From Dastarcus helophoroides (lineage: Eukaryota > Arthropoda > Insecta > Coleoptera > Bothrideridae): 64,000 bases of DNA. The stretch lies in NCBI GenBank assembly GCA_028583605.1, contig CM053326.1, forward strand, positions 10,238,587 to 10,302,586, given 5' to 3'. The translations under genes and the position numbers were made by a program. A model generated the notes under the pieces. The model saw only the letters and a list, made by a program, of their open reading frames with translations, ran no database searches and was not told the origin of the DNA. This document shows positions 34,337 to 46,040 of this stretch, piece after piece; position 1 is the first letter of the stretch, and the number at the start of each line of letters is the position of its first letter.

Positions 34337-35621
34337 AAGGATTTTCCAATAAGAACGCTCGACCTTTGAAATGTAATAGAAGAAAAAGTATAAATGAAAC
34401 TAGCATAATGTTATATTTATTTTAAAGCATATATGGTGACCTTATATTTTAAAAATAATGCCACTTAAATGTCCACTGCGGCTTTGCTTAGTGAATCGAA
34501 TTCTGCGAGTCCAATTTTCGATGACCTGATTGCAGTGGCTCAATCGCAGCAAATTCACGCCTGATGTTGGCTTTAAGGATGTCAATCGTTCGTGGTTTAT
34601 CGGCATAGACACGAGATTTAAGGAAACCCCAAAGAAAAAGATCAAGTGGAGTTAAGTCGCATGATCTGGGCGGCCAATTGACGTCGCCATTTCGCGATAT
34701 AACAGACCCCTCGAACTGCTCATGCAATAATGTCACTGTATCATGTGCAGCATGACACGATGCTCCATCTGGTTGAAACTACGTATTTCTCAGATCCATA
34801 CCATTCACTCTAGGCCACAAGAATGTTCTGATCATACATTTATACCGCTCACCGTTGACATTAAGTACGACTCTTCTTCGTTTTCGAAAAAATACGGACA
34901 GATCATTCCGCCGGACCATAATGCACACCACACGGTTACTTTTTCGGAATGGAGTGGAACTTGGTGAATTTCCGGCGGGTTTTCGTCACTCCAAATTCGG
35001 CAGTTCTGCTTGTTAACGAAGCCACTCAACCAGAAATGTGCCTTGTCACTAAAGATTATTTTTTTTACAAAATCAAGAGCACCCTCCAAGTGTTTTAGTG
35101 CCCAGTTAGCGAATTTATGCCGCTGCCTATGATCGTTGGGCTTTAATTCCTGAATTAATTACACCTTATATGGATGAAGCGATAAGTCTTGACGCAGAAT
35201 TCGCCAGGTTGACATTTTCGAAAGTCCAAGTTCTTGAGCACGACGCAGAATAGACTGTCGTGGATTGTCATGCACACTTTCCCGGATGGCAGCGATATTT
35301 TTAAAAAATCTCACTTTTCGCTGACGAACAGGAGTTGGTCGATTTGAGACTAAACCACTTTCTTCAAATTTCTCCATTAAACGGCGAATTGAGGACTCCT
35401 CAGGTCGATTATGGACACCATAAACTAGGCGAAGTGCCCGAAACGTTTGCCGAACGGAAAATTGGTTTTAGTAATAAATTTTGACGATTTTGGTACGTTG
35501 TTGAATTGTGTACCGCTCCATATTAAATGTTAAGGCTAACTGAATACTCCTGCCAGAGCGTGACTTTCCATTTTGAAATGCGCTGTTACCAAACATCAAG
35601 CGTTCTTATTAGGAAACCCTT
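34337..35621 (-). mobile_element. Full-length mariner-like element, inactive
   Basis: The left end reads TA|AAGGATTTTCCAATAAGAAC from 34335. The right end, reverse-complemented, reads TA|AAGGGTTTCCTAATAAGAAC from 35623. With the flanking TA pair, this gives a 1285-bp element, the usual size for mariner-like transposons. The transposase relic fills it on the minus strand. Confidence 0.85.
34442..35560 (-). pseudogene. Mariner-like transposase relic
   Basis: Frames on the minus strand, in order: 35377-35159 with NIAAIRESVHDNPRQSILRR and MSTWRILRQDLSLHPYKV (DNA-binding HTH); 35089-34832 with IIFSDKAHFWLSGFVNKQNC, which contains the first catalytic Asp; about 34780 with FQPDGASCHAAHDT, which contains the second Asp; and 34736-34488 with VNWPPRSCDLTPLDLFLWG, which contains the third Asp. 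The last frame (34645-34442) ends GHLSGIIFKI. All three catalytic acids can be seen, but the reading frame changes at least three times. Confidence 0.85.
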
Positions 35622-36689
35622 TATATCTTTTAATAAAAGCTGTCAAAAATAATCCGAATATTCAATAAAAAATACCACATTTCGTTAAAAAAAAATCTTT
35701 GCCACCTAGCTATGGAGAAGGAATATTAAATGTTTTATACCTGCAAATGTATCCCCAGTGGTATAATTTAACCTCATGTGTTCAAATTTCTTCAATCAAC
35801 CTCTATACCTGTCCCATTCCTCGCTATCTACCTAATACATGTTTTATTGCTAGGAACGGTTAAATATTATTTAGCACAATCATATCTAAAATTTATAATA
35901 ATAAGGCCCCCAAAGACAGTAATTTTTACAAACGGGGACAGCTACTAATCCGTATTGCGAAAATATTGCATTTCTTAAAATACTTGATAGTTTTCTCGGA
36001 TCTTTACTCTTTAAGCGACAAATATAAGCAAAAGACTATGTTCGTAAATATTTACACGGAGGTCTGCATTTAATGAGAAATTTTGTTTGAACAGTGCCTT
36101 GATTTCTCTCTTAGCCCCCGTCATGAAATCGCCTGAATTAAACATGATCGATACTCATTTAAATATTGCTCAAATCAGCGAAACAGTGTATAACGTATTA
36201 CTTTACGTCTATTCAATACATAAAATCTCTGACTTGTCTCTAGAAGTGGAACTGGAGTTGAATAACTAAAATAATAAATAGAACTTGAGTTATAACATGG
36301 TTTTAGTATTTTGTATTCGAATTGGCAAAACGTAACAGTTGTCTAATCACTACCTTGTCGGTTTGTCCGTTAATCAGAAATTACTAAACGCAGACAATTT
36401 ACAGAAACAGTTGTAGTAAATAATAGTCCAAATACAAACGTGAATTTCAAAAATTTAGTTCTGACTTAGGAAATTATGTAATTTTGGAGGATTCAATGAA
36501 TAATGAATGAGCTTATTAATGTAAAAGTTATCCATATGTTTAAGATTACTACAATTCACAAGTCTAAATTCAAGTGGCTTAGAATCCAATGGTATTTTAC
36601 TTTGGGTGTGTAGTCGTTTCCATTATACAGATCGATTTATTAAACTCTCCCGTATTTGTAAATAAGAGCTTTAAATATGGCAAAATACG
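35622..36689. other. AT-rich DNA without recognised gene
   Basis: The plus frame at 36087-36269 has no motif. Nothing supported. Confidence 0.45.
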
Positions 36690-37045
36690 ACAGCAATTGA
36701 AAAATTCTTAGCTTTCCATAGAAACGGGTAAAGGGAATTTAAAATATTTCAATATTAAATATATTCTCCCCTTAATTTAATACATTTCTTACACGGAACC
36801 CGCAATGTCTCTAGACCTTTCAAAAAAGAATTATCTTGCTTTGCAAACAGTCCTTCGGAAGACCTTTTAAACTTTTTTTCAGTTAAGGAAAAAGATAACA
36901 ATTGGATGAAGCCAGATCTGGTGAATACGGAAAGTGTTCCAGCAACTATAACCGCAAATTACGAATTATTTCCATAGCAACATGCGATTTGTGTACAGGG
37001 GCATTGTTCCGCAAAAGCAAAACATTTTTGGACAACTATCCACAG
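36690..37045 (-). pseudogene. Mariner transposase C-terminal fragment
   Basis: On the minus strand, changing frames, one reads LRNNAPVHKSHVAMEIIRNL, then EHFPYSPDLASSNCYLFP, LKKSLKG, and finally RGEYI near 36745. In mariner transposases the HDNAPAH and HPPYSPDLAPSDYHLFP segments hold the second and third catalytic Asp; here the first D of HDNAP has become N. The fragment is cut off on its 5' side at about 37045. Confidence 0.7.
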
Positions 37046-37224
37046 CAGGATATGACGGCGTTCATCTATCGAAATTGAGGTCGGCGATGGAAAACCAGTT
37101 AATAAACCGCAAGCTAAAGTGGATAGACCAGACACAGCTCAGAATAAACCACAATAATAATAATAATAATATTTCATATAATGGAAAATTAGAAAACTCA
37201 TTGACCAAATTCCCATCAAGTGTA

Positions 37225-39800
37225 GAATATATTAAAGTGATTCATTTAGTTCTACATGGTTTTGCTTAGCATTAAATCCTTTATCAATTTTACTGCACAA
37301 CTTCAAAGGAGGATTCAGGTTGAAAATGAATGATAAAATCCTATATAGTCATTTACTCTATATGGATGACTTAAAGTTATTCGCATAGTTAAAACGACAT
37401 ATGGACTCACTATTGAAAAGTACTGAACAGTTCAGCTATGAATAAACATGAAACTTGGTCTGGACAAATGCTCAAATAAATAATAATAATGATGATAATA
37501 AATGAAGTTAAAGCTGCCGCTAATTCAATTTTCATGAATATTCAATCCCTAGATCCCGAAGATACGCATAAGTACCTCGGTATTCATCAAAACTGTGGAA
37601 TATTACACTCTGTTCCCAACAATCAGCGATAAATTTTTGTACCGCCTTAGAAAGCTTCTGAATACAAAACTTAACTCCAACAACCTAGTTAAGGCAGTCA
37701 ACACGTGAGCAATCACAATTCTAACATACACATTTGGGATTTTGAAGTGGACCGACACCGATTTAAATAAACTCGATAGATCTACTCGTAGTAACTTTAC
37801 CAAATTTGGCTGTATACATCCTAAGTCGTCTTTAGAGCATCTGTATATACACGTGGATAGGGTGAATGCGGACTATTAAACATCAAGACACTTTGCAGAA
37901 AACAGAAAGCAAAAATCAGAGAGTACTTGAATCGGTGAAATTAAGAACAGTACAAATCCAAAATTTGACATTTTCAACTATCATAGCCATTTTATTTTAA
38001 ATACGAAGCTGCATTGAATTGGTATTAGAACAGTAGCTGCAGTACAAGTCCTGGACTTGTATTGTTCTTATTCTTAACATGTGGCTCTTTGGTATGATTT
38101 ATGATCAGGCTTAGCTGTTTTAGTGGTATTTCATGCTGCAAAAAAATTAATTAAAAGATGTAATCGTATAAACTTTTCCGAAAAATATGAGGAAATGCTT
38201 GAAAATTCCAGAAAAACCACTTACTATAACTATCACTTCGTATAGAGATACATTTACTTGATGTTAAGAATTGTGGCCTCCAATCTATAAAAAAACCTGT
38301 TGAATAATTTCGAATAAAATATATAAATTTTTACAATTTTGAAATAAATGCAATTTATGTATGGTGCAACATTTCCAGGTTATGTTAAACTCTTAGACTT
38401 TATTCATCGAGTTAAGACTTATACTTTAAAGTTATACTAAAACAAAATCAAAGTCCTTACATTTCCACCTTTAAACCCATTCTGAACTAGTTCCAATTAA
38501 TGAGAACACATTGAATAATATAAAAGAGGTAATAAAATAATACATACTTACATACATAGAGGGAGAACTACGTCATAATGTTCTGGCCAACCATTAATTT
38601 GGAGGATCAGGATGATGTTGGTAGCTAAATCTGATTACTTTTGTTCAATAAAATATAAAATAAAAAGAATAAAAGAATACGATGGTAAACATCGTATTTT
38701 TTTATTATTTTTTTTTTTCAAACGCACAAAATTCTAATATTTATCAACATTAAGATTAAGAAGAGTAAAAATCCAAATTTGGTTTTTGTGAATATAAAGA
38801 GAATGCATAATCTAATAAATTTAATGTTTCCTTTAAAGGGAACCTCAAGTCCTACACAAAAACTTCTCTTCACATACCAAACCTGTAAGAAGCATAAGAA
38901 ACAAAATAAACATTTTTTTTTCATTTTCCCAATATTCAAACATTTGGAATTGTACTGTTCTTAATCTCATCAATTTACTTTCTTAAACATGCTCATTTAA
39001 ATATTCAAACAATTACTCTGAATGATCATGGCTATATCCCTCTTAATTTGGCCAAAACTCACGTAGAGTCTCAAAATAAGGATAGAATGGCTCATGGGAA
39101 GGAGAAGATCTTGCACGGGAAATACCCTTTTTAACTTAACAACTCGAATATCGACAAAGCTACATCCAATTTCTTGCTGAAAGAAAGAAGCCTACATCCA
39201 GAAACTGAAGGGTTCATAATTGCAATACAAGACTGGGTAATTAGAACAAAAAACTATGAGAAACACATCCTCTCAACCTGGAGAAACCATCGAACATATT
39301 ATCGGAGCATGTTCTGCAATATCAAACACTGATAACTTATACTGACACAACCAACTGGCTAAAATTATACACTCCAAATTAGCTATGAAGTAAAAACACC
39401 AACACCCTATTACGAATACACACCTGAAGCGGTGTTAAAATTTCAATATCATCCATTGCATTGGAACAGACCAATTCTCACTGACGAGACAGTGGATTTT
39501 AATCGTCCTAATATCTTGCTTACATACATCGACAAGAAAGCATGGATTATAGATATCGGAATACCACTCTCTCACAATTTATTTAATATCGAAATAGAAA
39601 CTTGGAAAACATGGAAATTAAGAAAATGTGGAAATTACAAGTAGTGAAAATCGTTTCATTAATAATATCTGCTGATCTAGCACAATTGGTACTACCTCTA
39701 GGGTTGCGTTTTCTTATGCAGAATCCCACCATCTTACAGACCTGTCATCTGGTCCGAAAGTTCCTTTCATTAAAGGCGGGATAAAGCGAATTCTTTTTCT
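37225..39800 (+). pseudogene. R2/Dong-like LINE relic (RT and RLE-type C-terminus), interrupted
   Basis: The plus strand from 37239 reads DSFSSTWFCLALNPLSILL and HLLYMDDLKLFA, with the catalytic YMDD intact, then stops at 37385. Later pieces: FGLDKC-type region, DTHKYLGIHQNCG-like, SDKFLYRLRKLLNTKLNS (about 37630) and TYTFGILKWTDTDLNKLDR (about 37720-37790). The C-terminal part resumes at about 38990: NLAKTHVESQNKDRMAHGKE, GETIEHIIGAC, HPLHWNRPILTDETVDFNRP and KKAWIIDIGIPLSHNL (to 39640). These match R2/R4-type LINEs, whose C-terminus is a restriction-like endonuclease. The two halves are separated by an insert at about 38040-38960. Multiple stops are present. Confidence 0.75.
38040..38960. 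other. Insert within the R2/Dong-like relic; no gene recognised
   Basis: About 0.9 kb of AT-rich sequence separates the two halves of the LINE relic. A small hairpin, AATACGATG-GTAAA-CATCGTATT, lies at 38676-38698. Overlapping open frames at 38718-38964 show no family motif. Its exact ends are not visible to me. Confidence 0.4.
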
Positions 39801-39919
39801 ACTTATAAATTTCGCCCGACTATGTCAAGAAGGTTTAAAATTAAATAAATAAAAATAACTTAACTTACAAATATATAAAAAAATCAAGGGAATAAAATAT
39901 ATATATATAGGTCATCAAT

Positions 39920-40930
39920 GCTGTAGAGTCTTTGATGATTTAAATGGAACACCATGCTATAATTGTGGAAGAATTGGACATGGAGGAAAAAATGCAACAA
40001 TGAAGCTACATGTTTAAGGTGTAGTGGCAACCATCAAACAAAAGACTGTAACTATAAACAGCCTGCTAAATATGTTAATTGTAACTATCGTAACAAGCAG
40101 TATGGAGATACAAAAAAAAAATAGATCACATAGCCACGGATACAACAAAGTGTAAGTATTAACAACACATGATTTCAAAAAAGGTCAAAGAAATTGATTA
40201 TCCCAGTAAACCCAACGTACCAAAATTTTTAGGATACAATGGTAAACTATTAAAACAACAAAGTAATGAACTTAGCAGTTTATCTACCAGCGATGGTAAA
40301 AAATAAAAATAGATTTAGAAGCAGATGTTATTGATAAAAAAGATCTCGAGTTTGCTGACATCAAATCCATAAATGATTTCCTCTTTGGTAAGAATCTCAT
40401 CATTTTGCATGTTAATGTTAGTGGACTAAACACTAATCACAAAAATTTAGAAACATTTGTTAAAAGATTAAATGCAAAACCGGATATAATAGTGTGTTTA
40501 GAAACCTGGGTTTTACAAAGTTATGAATATTATACTATGTCTGCATATACCGCATATTATAACCATAGTAAAATAAATAAAGCAGATGGTGTTATAATGT
40601 ATGTTAGCAAATATCTAAATGAAACTAAAACAATTGAGGAGATAAATAATTTCAGGTTCTTAAGTTCAAAAATAACATTTTAAAATAAAACTAGTATTAA
40701 GATAACAGGTGTATACAGATGTCATGATATGCCTAAACATATTTTTTTAAAAACAATGAAAGAGTATTTAAAAAGAAATAAACACGTTAAAAACCATTGC
40801 ATCATAGGAGATTCTAATATTGATATATTAGATAACCACAACATAACAGAACACTATATAAATAATTTTCTGGAATATATGCCAAATAGTTTAGATAGTT
40901 CAAAGAACAACTATTTGTAAACTTCGTATT
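39920..40930 (+). pseudogene. LINE 5' relic: zinc knuckles and APE-type endonuclease
   Basis: First come Cys-rich knuckles: CYNCGRIGHGG followed by K-C (39960-40005), CLRCSGNHQTKDC (about 40012-40050) and CNYRNKQYG. They are the end of an ORF1-type protein. About 250 bp later, ORF2 begins with NLIILHVNVSGLNTNHKNLE (40396 on) and KPDIIVCLETWVL, typical of the APE endonuclease, where ETW holds a catalytic Glu. The next frame has CIIGDSNIDILDNHN, the GDxN catalytic motif. Sequence similarity stops at about 40930, before any RT. At least three breaks. This is a different LINE type from the one at 37225. Confidence 0.7.
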
Positions 40931-41037
40931 TTTTCATAAAAATGAGATTTTATGAGAAACTAATGAATTTAGGTATATGAGCAGGTGTAGCAAAGTTGTA
41001 GAGAATTTAATTCTGCATCTCATGGTATGAAAACATA

Positions 41038-41419
41038 CAGGGTGTTGCATTTAAAATTTTCGAAATTTTTCAATTTTTAAATTGTCAATTTTGACATGAT
41101 ATTTTGGTCATCCTGTATAACGCAGGGCAGTTTTTGGAGCACGATTCGGAAGAGTCGTCCTTACTAAACATCTGATAAAAAAATTGGCGTAGTAGCTCTT
41201 AGCATAACCTGTTAGTATCAAATAATGTAAGCAGCCAATATCGACTAGAAAAACGTTTCAAGCGAGATAACTCAAAAACCGTGAATATTCGAATAGGACT
41301 ATTCTACAAAAAGTACCCTTTATTTTTGATGTAGAATCCGAAAAAAATATAAAAAATGTATGTTTCTATTTAAAAAACAAAAGTTGGTGTCTGGCCAGGA
41401 AAAGTAGAACACCCTGTGT
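41038..41419. repeat. Possible short inverted-end repeat (ACAGGGTGTT)
   Basis: Left tip ACAGGGTGTTGCATTT at 41038; right tip, reverse-complemented, ACAGGGTGTTCTACTTTT at 41419. Similarity is limited to about 10-12 bp, and an internal CATCCTGTATAACGCAGGGC at about 41110 suggests a composite. No TSD was confirmed. Confidence 0.35.
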
Positions 41420-43301
41420 AGTTGAAAATATTTTTAATTTGTACATTTCAAGAAATGTGACAACACCGTAAAAAGAATAATCCATATATTCCTCATTTTA
41501 ACATAGATATTGGACTTTCCCGCACTAGTGGGACACGCTGTATAAGTTTTAGATTTAGTAAGTCTAGATTAAGTGAAACCAGAACTACGTGCAGGTAACC
41601 TTGTGTACCTCTGTAGACAGAGTATTTTCTGCATTTTCTGGTAAATAAATAAAATAATAATACCTCTTCACCGATCGTGTCCCAATTTTGCACCTACATC
41701 TAGACAATTAAAGCTTATCATTTCATAAAACTTTAGTGAAAGCGATTTACTGAGTAGTAGTAGTTTAGTTTTCTCCGGCCATCTACCTGTTTTACCCATC
41801 AGAACTTATATTTAAATGTACGACTTTTTTAGTTAGAAATATTAGAGTGTAACCATGAAAGACCCACAGCCAGAGACTCCCACAGCAATATCAAAGTAAA
41901 TGGTCCCAACAATTACATCGCCGGTTCTGGCTTGCAAAGAGATGAGGTGGGGTTTATATACGTCAGAAATGGAACTTTGTTGGTAATTCTTTTAATGAGT
42001 AATTTCTACGAAAGTTGTTTAAATGAAATCGCTTAATGGGTGGCGAACCAGTAAATATTTATTTGATATAAAAATCTATCCTGGTAAAATTATAAAAATC
42101 TTTAATCACTTGCGACATCTCTGTTTGTATAGCGTAAAGGTCTAATGAAAGGATAGAACTCTGTACAGAAACAGGACTTATTGATTAAAAAGCCCACAAA
42201 GTTCCAGTTATAGAGAAAAGGTCTTGTATATAGTTCGATTAGTCTGCTACAGCCATCTAACTTGAAAAACGATAAGTTGGGAAATTTTAAATACATAAAA
42301 TCAATGTTTGTTTTTAACATATACAGTTTACAAAAGTAATGCATTAGAGAAAAGTTGTTTTCTGTTGTTATTTAAAAATAATGATAACTTTTAATAAATA
42401 GTTATATATTTAGAAAACAGATTGGCAAGAGAAAATACATAATCCTACAGAGCGAAGAAATGGATTTCCGAGCTCGATCACCCAAAAAAATGCTGAACAC
42501 CGACGATGATTATTCCTGCATTTTAAACTTTTACCCCAACTGACTTGTTATTTATAAGAATTAATGTGACAAATGTAGCGCAGATTATATCCGCAGAAAA
42601 ATTATCCATCTTTGACCGGCCTCATAGTACGGAATCCTAGTTCGGTTTCCGAATCAGGAATTCAAATTTGATCACTGAAATGAATGCATTTCTGTGAAAG
42701 ATCAGGAATCCGTGAGTGTACAGACAGTCACTCAATTCCGAATCCGAATTTATAATTCAGAAACATGATCTGATTAAACGACATCGGTTTAATTATTTTA
42801 GAAATCAACTTTAACAAAGAGAAACCAATAAATGCATACATATCGCATGTCACAGAAAAGTTGTTTAGATAAATTAAAGGTGCATTCAGAACATCCCAAT
42901 TAGGTGTATATTTGGTACAGCAAATTGCATTCGGAAATTAATGAAGGATGAAGATTCATGATGCTAACAATATCGCAAATTGCATTCGGAAAGATGAGCA
43001 TCTACGATATCAACAATAATGTGTGAAATTAGTTTCTTAAACTAGTACTGCAGAAATTAAATTCCATGTCAAGCATGTATTAAAGATGTTGCCTAATTTT
43101 CCTACCTAACTTATTTTTATTTTAAAAGTACATAACTTAAAAATTTGGAAACCAATTATATCTCCAATTAGTACCAAAATTTGATGGTTGCAGTCTTTCG
43201 CGTAAGCGTATTAAGTGCAATTTTAATTAATTTTTTACTGTTGGTTTTTAATATGAAAAACTGGTGCATTAATTTCTGTTTAATATTTTAAATGCCCAAA
43301 A
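41420..43301. other. AT-rich DNA without recognised gene
   Basis: A short imperfect direct repeat (GCAAATTGCATTCGGAAA at about 42921 and 42975) is the only structure noted. No open frame carries a recognisable motif. Confidence 0.4.
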
Positions 43302-43490
43302 TCTGAAATACAAATCTTCTCCCCTGAAACCAAGAAAGATTAAAAATACTACAAAGGTTGGTCTAACGTGTTTCGACAGCCAAGATATCATCTTCAGAGA
43401 GATACTAACGCCTAATCCTAAAATTAACCCTTATGTACTAAGAATATTCACTTCGGGCATGATCGACCGCATCCGACCGCGCATGCGCAT
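43302..43490 (-). mobile_element. PLE tail, minus copy, outer part
   Basis: The reverse complement contains the PLE tail blocks CTTGGTTTCAGGGG, the hammerhead-like core and ATTCTTAGTACATAAGGGTT, up to GCGCATGCGCGGTCGG. It is the outer part of the same PLE copy that resumes at 45326; the LTR-like insert separates them. Confidence 0.75.
43361..43405 (-). ncRNA. Hammerhead-like core in PLE tail (copy D)
   Basis: On the minus strand CUCU, CUGAAGA, UGAUAUC-UUG-GCUGUC, GAAACACGUU and AGAC occur in order. Stem II has one mismatch, and the palindrome ACGCGU has become ACACGU. Confidence 0.4.
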
Positions 43491-43691
43491 TGTTACGGTT
43501 TAAATTTTCAGTAGAGATAGTGCTTGTGGCTAGACTACCAAACACAAATACTAACACCTAATCCTAAAATTAACCCTTATGTACTAAGAATATTCACTTC
43601 GGGCATGATCGACCGCATCCGACCGCGCATGCGCATTGTTACGGTTTAAATTTTCAGTAGAGATAGTGCTTGTGGCTTAGACTACCAAACA
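43404..43691. repeat. 146-bp tandem duplication spanning a PLE/insert junction
   Basis: The unit beginning ACTAACGCCTAATCC (43404) and ending CTAGACTACCAAACACAAAT (43549) is repeated from 43550 with very few changes (CACCTAATCC; GGCTTAGAC). Each unit contains PLE tail DNA followed by the first 55-60 bp of the insert that starts TGTTACGG. The duplication must therefore be later than the insertion. Confidence 0.85.
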
Positions 43692-44839
43692 TACAGCTGT
43701 TGGTTTTGTAAGTGCTGGCATATCTTCTGTCAGTCTTGGTCTGGGGAAATCGGCCATCTTCTCTCTTGTCGTTCACTTGGGTGTCATCCTTCTCAAGGTG
43801 AGGTTACAGAGTTTTCCAAGTGGATTTTGGATGTTTTTCTTGTGAGGAATTTACTGTAACCCATCTTCGGACCGTCTGGGGCGATTGTATTTCATGGTGT
43901 TACTGGGTTAGGACGAAAGCCTCAGATGGTTCCGGTTTTTCCGGAATAAGCAAGGAGGTGCTCCCCAAGCACGCGGCAGAGCCGACCAATAACCAACGTA
44001 TAAGCATGTGACCCTTAACCCTCGGTATTTGGGGGGTTAATCCTATCTTCTTATCTTTATAGGCTCTTTCTGTGGGGATCCTTGTCAGTTTTATTTTGGG
44101 ATCCTTATCAGCTTCATTTTGAAATCCTTGCCATCTTTATTTTGGATTCATCTCTGATCTCTCAATCACGACCTGTGTATTGACACGAGGAGTTCCAAAG
44201 GAGTAGTTACCGTCTCGTGGAAACCTCCAAGTGTGGGCCTCGAGGACTTCGGTGAAGTGAGTTCTTGTGAACCTAATCACTGGCCGCACGAAGTACAAGC
44301 ATCCACGTTGACCTGGGACCCTTCGCGACGATCACTTAAGTACCCCTTTTTCATATTATTACGTGGGAATTGTCTCAGCTTAGCTGGAACCATATATGTG
44401 TGAGTTATTTGGATTTTAAGTTAAATTATTGTACGATTTTATATAATTACCTACAGCCCCTTTTTCGTTTTTTTTAGTTAGCATTTTCTAGTGGGCTGTT
44501 AATATTTATATTCATGAATAGAGCAATTTAAATACAGGTCAAAGGTAAAGTTTACCAGCAATTGTAAGGAATTGTACGGAACAAAGTGCGTAATAATTGT
44601 CAATAATTTTAACCTAAGATCGGAATGAGAAATTTTGTGGGAAATACACTCACCTCATTGTGTGCGTATATTGTTAATTTTAAAAAAAAATGCAATACAC
44701 TTGAACTTATTCTGCCTTTAAAATACTTTGTTTTATTGATTCTAAGAATTATTTTCCTGCTTTTCTAAATTGTAAGGTTAAAACATAGACGGCAGCACTC
44801 TTGACAAGGTAGGTCACAGAGAGAGAGAGAGAGAGAGAA

Positions 44840-44876
<37 letters not shown>

Positions 44877-45325
44877 ACGAGACGCGCCGCTACCGGGAAC
44901 TACGCCATCTAGGAGTGAATTGTCTAGCTTCCGTCTTGGTGATTTTTCTACGTCTCCGTTAGGTAAATTGCGTGATTCAAAACCACCTGGCGCCCCGTTT
45001 AGGTATTCTTTAGCCGTCGTGCCGTGCAATTACCAAATTTGATTCTATTTAAGCGGAATCTTGGACTTTGAAATATTTTCACTCCTGAGTTCCGGAGTTG
45101 TCAATTTTTGGAAAGTTTTCCACTTACTAGATTGTCACATCAGCCCAAACAAGGGGTCCTCACAGGGATGTACAACTCCCAGCCTGTAATAAGAAGAGGC
45201 TCTTGCTCTTTCCCCAACGCTAACCGGCGATAGTGAAGGAAATTATTTCATAGATTGATAGTGGCACTTGGAAGAATTATAAATACTAAGCCACGACTCC
45301 TTCGCTAGGGAAAAATTCCGTAACA
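43637..45325. mobile_element. LTR-like 1.7-kb insert in the PLE (TSD GCAT)
   Basis: It begins TGTTACGG and ends CCGTAACA, perfectly inverted tips with the TG...CA form of LTRs. The flanks are GCAT at 43633-43636 and 45326-45329. The PLE sequence reads straight on if the insert and one GCAT are removed. No pol or gag is seen inside; the plus frame at 43820-44011 has no motif. It is most likely a long solo LTR of an unidentified retrotransposon; orientation is unknown. Composition is less AT-rich in its first half, and it holds an (AG)n tract. Confidence 0.65.
44816..44874. repeat. (AG)n microsatellite
   Basis: About 58 bp of nearly pure AG dinucleotide, with one interruption, GAAAGGGAG. The open frame reading Leu-Ser repeats on the other strand is simply this tract. 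Confidence 0.95.
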
Positions 45326-45655
45326 GCATCTAATCATACACGTCGTAGTGTCTTAATTTCTTTATCTATCAACCTTAACTATTTTTAACAGAGATGAATG
45401 GCCTAAAGGCCCAGCGTAACCATTCATAAGGTTGTCTCGAGCCTTATGGATGGCTAAGCTTTCACATGCATTTAGGATATAATTCTTATTTACTACCCTT
45501 AACAGTTTAATATTATTATCTATCTTATAATCTAATTCAAAAGCATGTCGAGCCACAGTTGGCTTCTCAGTTCTTCTGTACCTCAAATAAGCCAAAAGCT
45601 CCTTCAGTCGGATTTTAAGAGGTCGTCTGGCCGACAAACTTCTGAAGACAATTAT
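45326..45655 (-). pseudogene. PLE GIY-YIG C-terminal part, minus copy
   Basis: The minus frame at 45637-45362 reads KIRLKELLAYLRYRRTEK, then NNIKLLRVVNKNYILNACES and GPLGHSSLLKIVKVDR before the normal stop. This is the last third of the PLE protein, after the GIY-YIG core. A remnant of the core lies between 45655 and 45620. The copy continues outward at 43302-43490 beyond the LTR-like insert. Open over 91 codons, so fairly young, but 5'-truncated. Confidence 0.8.
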
Positions 45656-46040
45656 AGCAAAGAATTATATGTTATATCCAAGTGAAAGCTTAGCCATCCA
45701 TAAGGCTGAAGACAACCTTATGAATGGTTGCGCTTGATCTTTAGGCCATTCATCTCTGTTAAAAATAGTTAAGGTTAACAGATAAGGAATTGTGAAACTC
45801 CGACGTGTATGACTAAATGCGCATGCGCGTTCGGATGCGGTCGATCATGCACGAAGTGAATATTCTTAGTACATAAGGGTTAATTTTAGAATTAGATGTT
45901 AGTATCTCTCTGAAGATGATAGCTTGGCTGTCGAAACGCGTTAAAGCAACCTTTGTTGTGTTTTTTTTTTGGTTTCAAGGGACAAGATTTGTATTTCAAT
46001 TTTTGAAGATAACCAAGAACCAGTTCGCTCCACCAAAATT
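45656..46040 (+). mobile_element. PLE 3' fragment, plus copy (head to head with the minus copy)
   Basis: It starts at GCAAAGAATTATATGTTATA (in the NKNYMLNACES region) right where the minus copy ends. It keeps the coding end (stop near 45780) and the entire tail to CAAGAACCAGTTCGCTCCACC at about 46035. The arrangement is the same as at 8413-9490: two 5'-truncated copies joined head to head. Confidence 0.8.
45904..45950 (+). ncRNA. Hammerhead-like core in PLE tail (copy E)
   Basis: CUCU, CUGAAGA, UGAUAGC-UUG-GCUGUC, GAAACGCGUU and AAAG occur in order. Stem II pairs fully if one U-G pair is allowed, the palindrome ACGCGU is intact, and stem I has one mismatch. Confidence 0.45.

Noticed and set aside
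44990..45010. TGGCGCCCCGTTT as a retroviral-type primer-binding site
   Set aside because: It lies about 320 bp inside the insert, not next to the CA end of an LTR.
44814..45029. Minus-strand open frame ending in Leu-Ser repeats
   Set aside because: The repeat part is the (AG)n microsatellite; the rest has no motif.
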